NCBI RefSeq assembly: GCF_016862435.1
Contig: NZ_BOMY01000034.1
Span: 124,001-188,000 of the forward strand
From: Paractinoplanes tereljensis
Lineage (GTDB): Bacteria > Actinomycetota > Actinomycetes > Mycobacteriales > Micromonosporaceae
Direction of reading: 5' to 3'
Length of the DNA stretch: 64,000 bases
The notes beneath the pieces are model-generated. The model saw only the letters and a list, made by a program, of their open reading frames with translations. It did no database searches and was not told where the DNA came from. Positions 43,072 to 51,648 of the stretch are shown here, piece after piece (the first letter of the stretch is position 1; each line of letters opens with the position of its first letter). The position numbers were made by a program, and so were the translations under genes.

Positions 43072-45038
43072 TCGGCGAGCAGTTCGGCGAACTCGGCCGG
43101 GTCGATGATCGGGATGCCGAGCTTGGCGGCCTTGGTGGCCTTGGCGGTGGTGGTCTCGGAGGTGACCAGGGCGGTGGTGGTGGCCGAGACGCTGCCGCTG
43201 GCCCGGCCGCCCAACTGCTCGATGCGTTCGCTGACCGTGGTGCGGGTGTAGCCGGGGACGCTGCCGCTCACCACGTAGGTCTTGCCCTCCAGGGGCTGCT
43301 CGCCGGTGGTCTCGGGGACGCTCATGGTGACGCCGGCGGCGGCCAGCCGGTCGATGACGGAGGCCATCGCGGTGAGGCCGTCGATGACGTGCTGGGCCTT
43401 GATCAGGCCCATCTTGTCGATCTCGGCGATCTCCTCGACCGTCGCGGCGCGTAGTGCCTCCATGGTCTTGAAGCGGGCGGCCAGCCAGCGGCCGACGCTG
43501 CGGCCGGTCATCCGGATGCCGAGGCCGGTGATGACCCGGTTGAACGGCTGGGTCTTGCTGTGTTCCAGCGAGGCGATGACCTTGGCGGCGTTGAGCTTGC
43601 CGAGCAGGACGACGCCGCCGGCCTTGGTGTTGCCGACCGGCAGCTCGGCCAGCTGCTCCTCGGTCAGCGAATAGAGGTCGGCCACGTCGTTGGCCAGGCC
43701 GGCGTTGACCAGGGCCACGCAGAGTGCCTCGCCGGCGCCCTCGACGTCCAGCGCCTCGCGACTGCACCAGTATTCGAGGGCGTTGGTGGCACTGCACGAC
43801 GCGGTGTGGCAGCGCCAGAGCAGGCTCGACTTGTCCCACGGCTCGCCGCACTGGGGGCAGGTCTCGGGGGCGACCCACGGGGTGAGGCCGTGCGGCTGCT
43901 CGCCGATCGGCGCGGTGACCCGGGGGATGACGTCGCCGGCCCGCCACACCGCGACGGTCTGGCCGATGGCCAGGCCCTGGTCCTCGACGAACTTGGGGTT
44001 GTGCAGGGTCGCGTAGGTGATGGTGGTGCCGTCGACGAAGACCGGGTCGAGCACGGCGCGCAGCGTGATGCGGCCGGTGCGGCCGACCCGGACCTCGATG
44101 TCGCGCAGCACCGTGGAGCCGGTGTCGGCGGGGTATTTGAAGGCGGCGGCCCAGTGCGGCGTGCGGCTGCCGGAGCCGAGCCGGCGGCGGGTGGTCTCCA
44201 GGTCGGCGGTGAGGACCGCGCCGTCGATCGGGAACTCGAGGCCGCGGCGCACCTCGCCGATCCGGGCGACGGCGGCGAGCGCGGCCTCGGCGTCGGCGGT
44301 GACCTGGAAATCGCCGGTGGCCAGCCGCCCGGCCACCGGGAAGCCGAGCTCGACCGCGTGGCTCATGCGTTCCTGGTGGGCGGCGAATTCACCGGAGATG
44401 TCGTACGCCGCGAAGGTCATCGGCGTCTCGTAGGTGCGGTCGACGCTGCGGATCGACCCGGCGACCGCACCACGCGAGTTGATGAACGGCTTGGCGCCGG
44501 CGGCGACCCGGTTGGCGCTCGCGGCCTCGAAGTCGGCGACGGTCATGTATACCTCGCCGCGGACCTCGCCCGTCCACGCCGTGCCGAGCCGGGCGGGCAG
44601 GCCGGCCACACCCCGCAGGACCTGGGCGGTCACGTTTTCGCCGGTGCTGCCGTCGCCGCGCAGCGCGGCCAGGGCGAGCCGGCCGGACGCGTATTCCACC
44701 CGGATGGCGAGGCCGTCCAGCTTGACCTCGACCAGGACGGAGTCGCCACCGAGACTCGCGACGAACGCGCGCACCTCGTCCTGGTCGGTGACCTTGTCGA
44801 GCGACATCATCGGCACCGGGTGCCGCACATCGCCGCCGCCGGACACCCCGGCCGCGACCCGGGTGGTGACCCCACGGTCGTCCCAGTCGGGATGCGCCTT
44901 CTTCGCCTCGGCGATGCGGTCGAGCAGCGCGTCGTAGTCGGCGTCGGTCATCAGCACGTCGCCGGTGTCGTAATACGACTTCGCGGCGGCCTGCACCTGG
45001 TCAACGGCGGCAGCGAAGCCGGCTTCGGTGTCGGTCAT
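43062..45038 (-). CDS. ligA: NAD-dependent DNA ligase, divergent paralogue
   Basis: 658 aa. Adenylation domain with lysine in VEVKLDGLAIRVEY and later motif AAFKYPA; OB fold (VAVWRAGDVIPRV); zinc finger CPQC...WRCHTASC; helix-hairpin-helix repeats; BRCT (EGKTYVVSGSVPGYTRTTVS). All modules of LigA are present and catalytic residues intact. The usual SLDNAF segment reads SLDKVT, and the overall sequence looks less conserved than a housekeeping copy. The neighbourhood is not that of a core ligA, so I infer an accessory second ligase. Confidence 0.92.
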   Translation of the reverse strand: MTDTEAGFAAAVDQVQAAAKSYYDTGDVLMTDADYDALLDRIAEAKKAHPDWDDRGVTTRVAAGVSGGGDVRHPVPMMSLDKVTDQDEVRAFVASLGGDSVLVEVKLDGLAIRVEYASGRLALAALRGDGSTGENVTAQVLRGVAGLPARLGTAWTGEVRGEVYMTVADFEAASANRVAAGAKPFINSRGAVAGSIRSVDRTYETPMTFAAYDISGEFAAHQERMSHAVELGFPVAGRLATGDFQVTADAEAALAAVARIGEVRRGLEFPIDGAVLTADLETTRRRLGSGSRTPHWAAAFKYPADTGSTVLRDIEVRVGRTGRITLRAVLDPVFVDGTTITYATLHNPKFVEDQGLAIGQTVAVWRAGDVIPRVTAPIGEQPHGLTPWVAPETCPQCGEPWDKSSLLWRCHTASCSATNALEYWCSREALDVEGAGEALCVALVNAGLANDVADLYSLTEEQLAELPVGNTKAGGVVLLGKLNAAKVIASLEHSKTQPFNRVITGLGIRMTGRSVGRWLAARFKTMEALRAATVEEIAEIDKMGLIKAQHVIDGLTAMASVIDRLAAAGVTMSVPETTGEQPLEGKTYVVSGSVPGYTRTTVSERIEQLGGRASGSVSATTTALVTSETTTAKATKAAKLGIPIIDPAEFAELLADQP

Positions 45039-45105
45039 GCCGATAATTTACGGGTCGGGTACGACAAAACCTGCAACCCGGACCGGCCCGCGCACGTCAG
45101 GGACC

Positions 45106-45852
45106 GTGAGATCAATCCTGGTGGCGACGATGGTGTTCCTCCTGGCCGGCTGCGGCACGGCGGTCCGCGCGGAGCCACCGAGCGCCCCACCCCCGACGAC
45201 CGCGACAGCGGCGAGGCCGAAGCCGAAGCCGGCGGAAGTAGAGATCACCTACACGGCCAACGGCGGCCGGAAGTTCACGGTCGCCGAGGCGGAAGCCGGA
45301 AAAAAGGGCACCAAAGGCACCCTGCTGCGCTATCACGTCGCGGTGGAACGCGACATCCACGGCATCACCGCCGCCGACTTCGCCACTACGGTCACCGCCA
45401 CCCTCCGTGACCCCCGCAGCTGGACCGGCACCGGCGAGTGGCGCCTGCAGCGGGTCGGCCCGGCCGACCAGGCGGACTTCACGATCAGCCTGGTCACCCC
45501 GAAGACCCGGGACGCCCTGTGCGACGGCGCCGCCGACGGTTACACCTCCTGCCGCAGCCACGACGACGTCGTGATCAACGTGGCCCGCTGGGTCAAGGGC
45601 GTGCCCGGCTACGGCGCGAGCCTCGACGTATACCGCCAGTACGTGATCAACCACGAGGTCGGCCACCGCCTCGGCCAGGCCCACGAACTCTGCCCGGCCA
45701 AGGGCGACCCCGCCCCGGTCATGCAGCAGCAGACCCTCGGCCTGCACGGCTGCCAGCCCAACCCGTGGCCGGTCCGCGACGGCGAGCGCTATCGAGGCCG
45801 CATCGGCGCGTACGACGACCCGGTCCCGCCCCGCGACCGTGGGCTCGCCTGA
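45106..45852 (+). CDS. DUF3152 lipoprotein (metallopeptidase-like)
   Basis: 248 aa from GTG 45106. Lipoprotein signal VRSILVATMVFLLAGCG with Cys at about 16, a Pro/Ala linker, then the DUF3152 domain. NHEVGHRLGQAHELCP supplies an HExxHxxxxxH zinc site, followed by PVMQQQTLGLHGCQPNPWP. A surface-anchored zinc peptidase is plausible though unproven. Divergent from ligA (67 bp). The following operon starts 83 bp later behind a palindrome, so it is probably separate. Confidence 0.9.
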   Translation: MRSILVATMVFLLAGCGTAVRAEPPSAPPPTTATAARPKPKPAEVEITYTANGGRKFTVAEAEAGKKGTKGTLLRYHVAVERDIHGITAADFATTVTATLRDPRSWTGTGEWRLQRVGPADQADFTISLVTPKTRDALCDGAADGYTSCRSHDDVVINVARWVKGVPGYGASLDVYRQYVINHEVGHRLGQAHELCPAKGDPAPVMQQQTLGLHGCQPNPWPVRDGERYRGRIGAYDDPVPPRDRGLA

Positions 45853-45863
45853 CCAGACGAGTC

Positions 45864-45877
45864 GAGTACCGGTACTC
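45864..45877. promoter_or_regulatory. Perfect 14-bp palindrome before the 46-50 kb operon
   Basis: GAGTACCGGTACTC is exactly symmetric and ends 58 bp before the ATG of the adenylate-forming enzyme, within the likely promoter. It suits a TetR- or MarR-type dimer. It does not resemble the operator of the nearby TetR gene at 50.9 kb, so another regulator is expected. Confidence 0.6.
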
Positions 45878-45935
45878 ATTCCCGCCGGAAGCCCAGCCGC
45901 AAGGGTGGAGGTCTATTGCGGAAGGCGGGACCCCC

Positions 45936-47450
45936 ATGACGTACGTGCGGCAATGGCTTTTGCGGTTCGCCAGCACGGCATTGAGCTGGATCTACGGGCT
46001 GTACCGGGTGCACCCGGTGGCCTGGCGGGTGATGGCGAGGAACTACCGGCCCTGGATGGCCGGGTTCGGTCGCGTCCACGCCTGGATGACCTGCCAGTTC
46101 GCGGCGATCGACGTGCCCGCGTACGGCGATTTCCTCCGCCGCAACGACTGGCGGTTCCGCTGGTTCGACCTGTCCTGCTACCCGCCCACCGACAAGGTGT
46201 CCTACGTGGCCGCCTACCCGGAGGAACAGCGCTGCTGGGGTGGCCGCCTCGCGATCGCGGGCAGCGTCGTCGACGAGTCCTCCGGCTCGTCGGGCCGGCC
46301 GTACAACTGGGTGCGCAGCCGGCGCGAGCTGCGCACCGTGCACAAGAACCTGGCCGGCTACACCACCCTGGTCTTTCCGTCCCGGCGCCGGTTCGTCATC
46401 AACGCGTACTCGATGGGCGCGTGGGCCACCGGCACCAACACCGGGATCGCGATGGCCCGGGTGGCGATGGTCAAGAACACCGGGCCGGACCTGGACAAGA
46501 TCATCGACACGTTGCGGCACTTCGGGCCGGGCTTCGACTACGTGATCACGGCGTACCCGCCGTTTCTGAAGCATCTTCTCGACCGGATGGACGCGGACGG
46601 CTTCCCGTGGGCCGGCTACCGGCTGTCGGCGCTGGTCGGCGGCGAGGGGATGACCGAGGCGCTGCGCGACTACCTGGAGCAGCGGTTCGACAAGGTGCGC
46701 TCCGGTTACGGCGCGAGCGACCTGACGATCGGAATGGCCGGGGAGACCGACTTCACCGTCTGGCTGCGGCGCCGGCTGCGGACCGACGCCGGGCTGCGGG
46801 CCGCGCTGCTCGGGCCGGACGAGCACCGGCTGCCGATGATCTTCCAGTACAACCCCCTGGAGACCTACCTGGAGACCACGCCGGACCAGGAGATTCTTTG
46901 CACCATCAACACCACCGCGGTGCTCAACCCGAAGGTCCGCTACAACATCGGCGACGAGGGCCGGCTGCTGCCGTTCGACGTCGTGATGCGGGCGGCCGGG
47001 CCGGAAGCCGAGGCGGCCTGGCGGGTCGACCGGATGCGCTTGCCGCTGCTGTTCCTGTTCGGGCGCAAGGACAGCACGGTGTCCTACATGGGCGCCAACA
47101 TCTACCCGCAGGACGTCGAGTACGGCCTGTACACCGGCAACCCGATGGCGCACCTGATCGAGAGCTTCCGGCTGTGCCTGGAGGAGCGCGCCGACCTGGA
47201 GGCCCGGCCGACCGTCGACGTGCAGCTACGCGGCACGTCCACCCCGGACGAGCGGCGGGAACTCGCCGACCTCTGCCGGGCCGGGCTGCTGCGCTACCTC
47301 GCCGGGGTGAGCCGCGACTTCGCCGAGTCGCTGGCCGAGGACCCGTCCGCCGCCGACCTGCGGGTCCGCGTCCACGACCACGGCGACGGCCCGTTCCACG
47401 GCACCGACGGAAAGATCAAGAACGTTTACCTGACGAGGAGTACGGCATGA
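45936..47450 (+). CDS. Phenylacetate-CoA-ligase-like adenylate-forming enzyme
   Basis: 504 aa of the PaaK/CoF390-synthetase-like branch of adenylate-forming enzymes. P-loop-like VVDESSGSSGRPYNWVRS, A5-like SGYGASDLTIG, RYNIGDEGRLL, GRKDSTVSYMGANIYPQD and a C-terminal GTDGKIKNVYL that may hold the catalytic lysine. A hydrophobic N-terminus (LLRFASTALSWIYGLYRV) could touch the membrane. It should activate a carboxylic acid as AMP-ester. First gene of a four-gene operon; its stop overlaps the next ATG (ATGA). Substrate unknown. Confidence 0.85.
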   Translation: MTYVRQWLLRFASTALSWIYGLYRVHPVAWRVMARNYRPWMAGFGRVHAWMTCQFAAIDVPAYGDFLRRNDWRFRWFDLSCYPPTDKVSYVAAYPEEQRCWGGRLAIAGSVVDESSGSSGRPYNWVRSRRELRTVHKNLAGYTTLVFPSRRRFVINAYSMGAWATGTNTGIAMARVAMVKNTGPDLDKIIDTLRHFGPGFDYVITAYPPFLKHLLDRMDADGFPWAGYRLSALVGGEGMTEALRDYLEQRFDKVRSGYGASDLTIGMAGETDFTVWLRRRLRTDAGLRAALLGPDEHRLPMIFQYNPLETYLETTPDQEILCTINTTAVLNPKVRYNIGDEGRLLPFDVVMRAAGPEAEAAWRVDRMRLPLLFLFGRKDSTVSYMGANIYPQDVEYGLYTGNPMAHLIESFRLCLEERADLEARPTVDVQLRGTSTPDERRELADLCRAGLLRYLAGVSRDFAESLAEDPSAADLRVRVHDHGDGPFHGTDGKIKNVYLTRSTA

Positions 47451-47902
47451 GGACCGACGACTTCTCCCAGGCGCCGCCGCTGGGTCAGGCCACCGCGATG
47501 TTCGTAGGAGCCACGCGCTATCGGAGCCCGTACGACATCGTGGTTTTGAGTTTGACCTGGTTTCGTCTCGTCCGGCAGATGCGGCGGATGCGGGGTTATC
47601 GCTGGCACCGGGTCTACTGGCAGTGGCCGTTCACGCTCGGCACGATCGCGTTCTTCGCCGACCGCGACGCGATGCTCAAATTCGCCCGCTCCAAGCACCA
47701 CCGCGCCCTGATGTGCTGGGTCGCCGACCACGGCACCCGGCACGCCACCGGCGGATACATCCGGCTCTACACCGCCGACCGGGACGGTTACACCAACGGC
47801 GTCTGGCGGGCCGAGGACGAGCCGATGGCGCACATCGCGGACTTCTCCGCGCTGTCCACCGAGACGGCCGGCCCGCCCGTGCACCGGAAGGCCGCGCGAT
47901 GA
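47447..47902 (+). CDS. Small protein, possible dimeric alpha/beta-barrel (monooxygenase-like)
   Basis: 151 aa, soluble, rich in Arg, Trp and Tyr (RMRGYRWHRVYWQWPFTLGT). The centre, FFADRDAMLKFARSKHHRAL, followed by a GGYIRLYTADRDGY strand, recalls DUF4188/spheroidene-monooxygenase-like ferredoxin folds, but I am not certain. Start and stop both overlap neighbours by ATGA, so it is locked into the operon between the ligase and the acyltransferase. Confidence 0.78.
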   Translation: MRTDDFSQAPPLGQATAMFVGATRYRSPYDIVVLSLTWFRLVRQMRRMRGYRWHRVYWQWPFTLGTIAFFADRDAMLKFARSKHHRALMCWVADHGTRHATGGYIRLYTADRDGYTNGVWRAEDEPMAHIADFSALSTETAGPPVHRKAAR

Positions 47903-49002
47903 GGCTCGACCTGGTCACCGACCGGGCCGGGCTGCGGGAATTCCAGGCCTTGCCGATGCGGCTGCACCCGGCCGACCGATACGTGCCGATGGCCAACGCC
48001 GTGCTGGCCGGCTGGTGGCGCGGGAAGGCCGAGTTCTATCTCGTGCGCGATCGGAAAGGCGAGGTGGTGGGCCGCACCTGCCTGCACCGCGACCCGCGGC
48101 TCGACGCCAAGCTCGGCCGCGACCTGCAGTTGTTCGGCCTGACCGAGTTCGTCGACGACGACGCGGTGGCCGCCGCGCTCTTCCAGCTGATGGCGGAGCG
48201 GGGGCGGGACCTGTTCGGGCCGGTGGGCCTGCTGCCGAACCAGACCGGCGGCGTGATCACCTCCGGTTTCGACGAGCGGGGCTTCATCGACTCGACCTGG
48301 AACCCGGCCTACTACCCGGCCACCTACGAACGGCATGGCTTCACCCGCCGGTTCGAGTCCGACACCTGGCGCTGCGACCTGCCCGACGCCGACCCGGACG
48401 CGCTGTTCCGATTCGACGACGAGCGCCTGGCCGCGGAAAATCTGGTGCTGCGGCACGGTTCGCGCCGGCGGTTCGGCGAGCAGCTGCCGATCCTGCGGGA
48501 GATGCTCAATGCCAGCTTCGCCCGGCTGGGCTACTACACCGAGATCGACGCGGACGAGCTGGCGGCGCAGACCGACGGGCTGGCCTACCTGCTCGACGAG
48601 TCGCTGCTGATGTGGCTGGAGAAGGACGGCCGCCCGGTCGCCTTCGTGGTCACCGTGCCGGACGTCTCCCGGTTCCTGATGGCCCGGCGCGGCGACCTCG
48701 GCCTGGTCAACCAGCTGCGGTTGCTGGCCACCCGGGGCCGCTACCGCGACGAGGCGGTGCTGATCATCAAGGGGACCGTGCCCGGCGAGCAGGGCCGGGG
48801 CTATCTGACCCTGCTGTCCCGCGAGCTGTTCCGCAACCTGGTCGCCGGTGGCTACCGCACGCTGCGCAGCACGTTCGTGGAACGGGACAACCCGGCGTCG
48901 GCCGCGCAGTATCCGAGGATGGGCGGTCGCCCGCTGCACGGTTACACCTTCTACCAAAGGCCGCCCGAATATCAAAGGCAGGCCGATGAGCTGGGTCGAT
49001 GA
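47899..49002 (+). CDS. GNAT-fold acyltransferase-like protein
   Basis: 367 aa resembling large GNAT-related N-acyltransferases. N-terminal half has FYLVRDRKGEVVGRTCLHRD and GFIDSTWNPAYYPATYERHG, and the C-terminal half has VAFVVTVPDVSRFL and an acyl-CoA-binding-like PGEQGRGYLTLLSRELFRNL. The last helix ends STFVERDNPASAAQYPRMGG, typical of GNATs. It may transfer the acyl group activated by the operon's first gene. Overlaps both neighbours (ATGA in front, 17 bp behind). Confidence 0.8.
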   Translation: MRLDLVTDRAGLREFQALPMRLHPADRYVPMANAVLAGWWRGKAEFYLVRDRKGEVVGRTCLHRDPRLDAKLGRDLQLFGLTEFVDDDAVAAALFQLMAERGRDLFGPVGLLPNQTGGVITSGFDERGFIDSTWNPAYYPATYERHGFTRRFESDTWRCDLPDADPDALFRFDDERLAAENLVLRHGSRRRFGEQLPILREMLNASFARLGYYTEIDADELAAQTDGLAYLLDESLLMWLEKDGRPVAFVVTVPDVSRFLMARRGDLGLVNQLRLLATRGRYRDEAVLIIKGTVPGEQGRGYLTLLSRELFRNLVAGGYRTLRSTFVERDNPASAAQYPRMGGRPLHGYTFYQRPPEYQRQADELGR

Positions 49003-49975
49003 GCTGCGGCGCCGGGAGGACGCCTGCCGGCGGGCGCCGAGCGCCCACAACACCCAACCCTGGATCCTTCGGTACGCCGAGGAAGAGGTCACTGTTCATT
49101 GGGATCCGGATCGTGCGCTGCCGGATTCGGACCCGACCCGGCGGGACCTGTTCCTGTCGCTCGGCGCGTTCGTCGAGACGTGCCTGATCGTCGCCACCGG
49201 CGCCGGGCTGGCCGTGCGCGCGGAGATCGCGGTCGACGAGGACGAGCGGCGGGTGGCCCGGATAGTCGCGGCCGGCACAGCGTACGCCACGCCGTTCTCC
49301 GCCGCGGCGGTCGACCGTCGCCGCTGCGCCCGCGGCCCCTACCGGCCCGGCCATCTTCCGGAGCCGACGGCCGGTGTTCGCCGGCTTCCCTCCCGGCGGC
49401 TGGCCGGGATGTTGTCCGAATCCGATCGCCGGATGTTCGGCACCCCGGCCGTCGCCCGCGAGCTACGGCAGTGGCTGCGGCTGTCGCCCCGTCATCCGCG
49501 GTACGCGCTCGACGGCCTCACCGACCGCGCACTGGGACTGTCCCGGCTGGAGGCGGCCGGGCTCGCCGCCGCCCTCTCCCCCGTCGCCTACGCCGCCGGT
49601 CGCCGGCTCGGCCTGCCCGCGGTGCTCGCCGCGAGCCCCCGGAGCCTGCTGCGGTACGACGGTGACGTGCTGGTGCTCGTCGGCCGGGCGGACACCGCCG
49701 AGCACCTGGTGGAGCAGGGCCGGACGCTGATGCGGGTGTGGCTCGATCTGTCCGAGCGCGGACTCGCGGTGCATCCACTGAGCCAGATCCTGGACTGCGC
49801 GGCTACCGCCCGTACCCTCGAAGGCCTTTTGGGTCTGGAAGTTGGCTTTTCGGCCCTGGCCGTTTTCCGGGCCGGGCACCCGCTTCAGGAACCGGCCCGC
49901 TCGGCCCGGATCCCGGCGTCGAACGGGAAGGACACGCCGGTCAGTTCCTCGGAGACGGCCCACAGGCGACGCTGA
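48986..49975 (+). CDS. Acg-like nitroreductase family protein
   Basis: 329 aa, about twice a simple nitroreductase and closest to the Acg/Rv2032-type FMN-binding group. APSAHNTQPWILRYAEEEVT is the FMN-phosphate motif at the N-terminus; SRRDLFLSLGAFVET-like text follows (here TRRDLFLSLGAFVET). The C-terminus ends in HPLSQILDC and a divergent basic tail. ATG at 48986, overlapping the acyltransferase by 17 bp. Its end overlaps the convergent SDR gene by 91 bp. Likely redox enzyme or flavin store of the operon. Confidence 0.85.
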   Translation: MSWVDELRRREDACRRAPSAHNTQPWILRYAEEEVTVHWDPDRALPDSDPTRRDLFLSLGAFVETCLIVATGAGLAVRAEIAVDEDERRVARIVAAGTAYATPFSAAAVDRRRCARGPYRPGHLPEPTAGVRRLPSRRLAGMLSESDRRMFGTPAVARELRQWLRLSPRHPRYALDGLTDRALGLSRLEAAGLAAALSPVAYAAGRRLGLPAVLAASPRSLLRYDGDVLVLVGRADTAEHLVEQGRTLMRVWLDLSERGLAVHPLSQILDCAATARTLEGLLGLEVGFSALAVFRAGHPLQEPARSARIPASNGKDTPVSSSETAHRRR

Positions 49976-50817
49976 ACGGACGCGTCGTGCGAGGCCGGGC
50001 TGGAGGCGACCAGCCGGGGGTTGCCGCGGACCTCGCCGATGCCGTCGGGTCCGTAGTACTGCCCGCCCTGGACGGCCGGGTCGGTCGCGGCCCGCAGCGT
50101 GGGCAGCGCGCCCCTGGCCGGCTTCTGGGTGAGCACCGGCCCGAGCCAGGTCAGCGGCAGGCGCAGGAAGGCCGGGGTGTTGCGGGCCAGCTCGGTGTCG
50201 GACACACCGGGATGCGCGGCCACCGCGATGGTCGTGCCGTGCTCCGCGAGCCGCCGCTGCAGCTCGTAGGTGAACATCAGGTTGGCCAGCTTGGCCTGCC
50301 CGTAGGCGCCGACCCGGCTGTAGGAGTGCTCCCACTGCAGGTCGTCGAAGTGGATCGCGGCCCGGATGCGGTGCCCGACGCTGCTGACCGTCACCACCCG
50401 GGAGCCGGCCACCGGCAGGAGCCGGTCGAGCAGCAGCCCGGTGAGCGCGAAGTGGCCTAGGTGGTTGGTGCCGAACTGGGTCTCGAAGCCGTCCCGGGTG
50501 GTGCCCTTCGGGGTGTACATCACCCCGGCGTTGTTGATCAGCAGGTCGATCCGCGGGTGGGCGGCGCGCAGGTCGGCCGCCGCGGCCCGGACCGACGCGA
50601 GGGAGGTCAGGTCGAGTTCCTGCACGGTGACGTCGCCGGCCATCTGGGCGGCGGCCTGTTTGCCCTTGTCAACGTTGCGCACCGCCAGCACCACCGAGGC
50701 GCCACGCCCGGCCAGTGCCTTGGCCGTCGCGAAGCCCAGGCCGGTGTTGGCTCCGGTCACGATCGCCACCCGCCCGCGCTGGTCGGGGATGTCCTGCTCG
50801 GTCCAGTTCCTGCTCAT
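49885..50817 (-). CDS. Short-chain dehydrogenase (retinol-dehydrogenase/WWOX-like)
   Basis: 310-aa SDR. TGANTGLG cofactor motif, D-L-x-S (ELDLTSLAS), NNAGVM, catalytic Ser in VSSVGHR, YGQAK, then HPGVSDTEL. The N-terminal MSRNWTEQDIPDQRGRVAIV is typical of this oxidoreductase clade. Divergent from a TetR gene, with three operator-like repeats in the gap, so it is the probable target of that repressor. Natural substrate unknown, perhaps a toxic carbonyl. Confidence 0.93.
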   Translation of the reverse strand: MSRNWTEQDIPDQRGRVAIVTGANTGLGFATAKALAGRGASVVLAVRNVDKGKQAAAQMAGDVTVQELDLTSLASVRAAAADLRAAHPRIDLLINNAGVMYTPKGTTRDGFETQFGTNHLGHFALTGLLLDRLLPVAGSRVVTVSSVGHRIRAAIHFDDLQWEHSYSRVGAYGQAKLANLMFTYELQRRLAEHGTTIAVAAHPGVSDTELARNTPAFLRLPLTWLGPVLTQKPARGALPTLRAATDPAVQGGQYYGPDGIGEVRGNPRLVASSPASHDASVQRRLWAVSEELTGVSFPFDAGIRAERAGS

Positions 50818-50833
50818 CTCGTCCTCCTAAAGT

Positions 50834-50899
50834 ACCGCCGGTCTCTTATGCCGACAACGTTAAGAGACCGGCGGTCTGATGTCAAGAGACCGGCGGTCT
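50834..50899. promoter_or_regulatory. Triplicated TetR operator, AGACCGGCGGTCT
   Basis: AGACCGGCGGTCT, a 13-bp palindrome, occurs at 50865-50877 and 50887-50899 (22 bp apart). A third, slightly altered and inverted copy (ACCGCCGGTCTCTTA) is at 50834-50848. They fill the promoter gap between the SDR and TetR genes, one site beside each start. Confidence 0.85.
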
Positions 50900-50918
50900 T
50901 TAAGATAAGGTGGAGGGC

Positions 50919-51584
50919 ATGACGTTCCAACGGGCCCGCAGCGACGAACAGCGGGAAGCCCGCCGGCAGGCGATCCTGGACACCGCGGCGGCGATGCTCT
51001 GCGAGATGCCGGTGGCCGACGTGAGCCTCAACGAGCTGAGCCGGCGGGTCGGCCTGGCCAAGTCGAACGTGCTGCGCTATTTCGAGTCCCGCGAGGCGGT
51101 GCTGCTCGAACTGCTCGACTACTTCCTGCGGGCCTGGCTGCCCGAGGTGACCGCCGAGCTGGCGGCCGGCGTCGACCCGGACCGGCCCGCGACCGAGCGG
51201 GCCGGGCAGCTGGCCGACGTCCTCAGCCGGTCGCTCGCCGCCCGGGTGCAGCTGTGCGACCTGATCGGCGCGCAGGGTGGCGTGCTGGAGCACAACGTCT
51301 CGGTCGAGGTCATCCTGCGCCACAAGCGGGCCACCGTCGAGATCCTCGGGCAGGCGATCGACCTCATCCGGCACCACCTGCCGGAGGTGGGCGACGACGC
51401 CCAGACGGTCTGCCTGCAAGCCCTGATCATGGCGGGTGCCCTGTCGTCCTACTGCTCGCCGCCGGCCAGCGTGCTCGCCGCCTACCAGCACGAACCCGGT
51501 CTGGCCGCACTCCAGTTCGAGCTGGGCCCGTCGCTGCGGCTCGCGATCATCACCGCGATCCTGGGCACCCTCCCCCGGGATTGA
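50919..51584 (+). CDS. TetR family regulator
   Basis: 221 aa from ATG 50919 (GGTGGAGG upstream), with a possible start nine bases earlier. Helix-turn-helix SLNELSRRVGLAKSNVLRYF (about 35-55), then a TetR_C_17-like all-helical ligand domain. It faces a divergent SDR gene and the triple operator, so it should repress both until a ligand appears. Confidence 0.93.
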   Translation: MTFQRARSDEQREARRQAILDTAAAMLCEMPVADVSLNELSRRVGLAKSNVLRYFESREAVLLELLDYFLRAWLPEVTAELAAGVDPDRPATERAGQLADVLSRSLAARVQLCDLIGAQGGVLEHNVSVEVILRHKRATVEILGQAIDLIRHHLPEVGDDAQTVCLQALIMAGALSSYCSPPASVLAAYQHEPGLAALQFELGPSLRLAIITAILGTLPRD

Positions 51585-51648
51585 GTTGCACCCGGCTCGC
51601 AACGGGTGACCGGCGCAACAACGCCCGCTCGCGGCCGAACTTGCCGGT

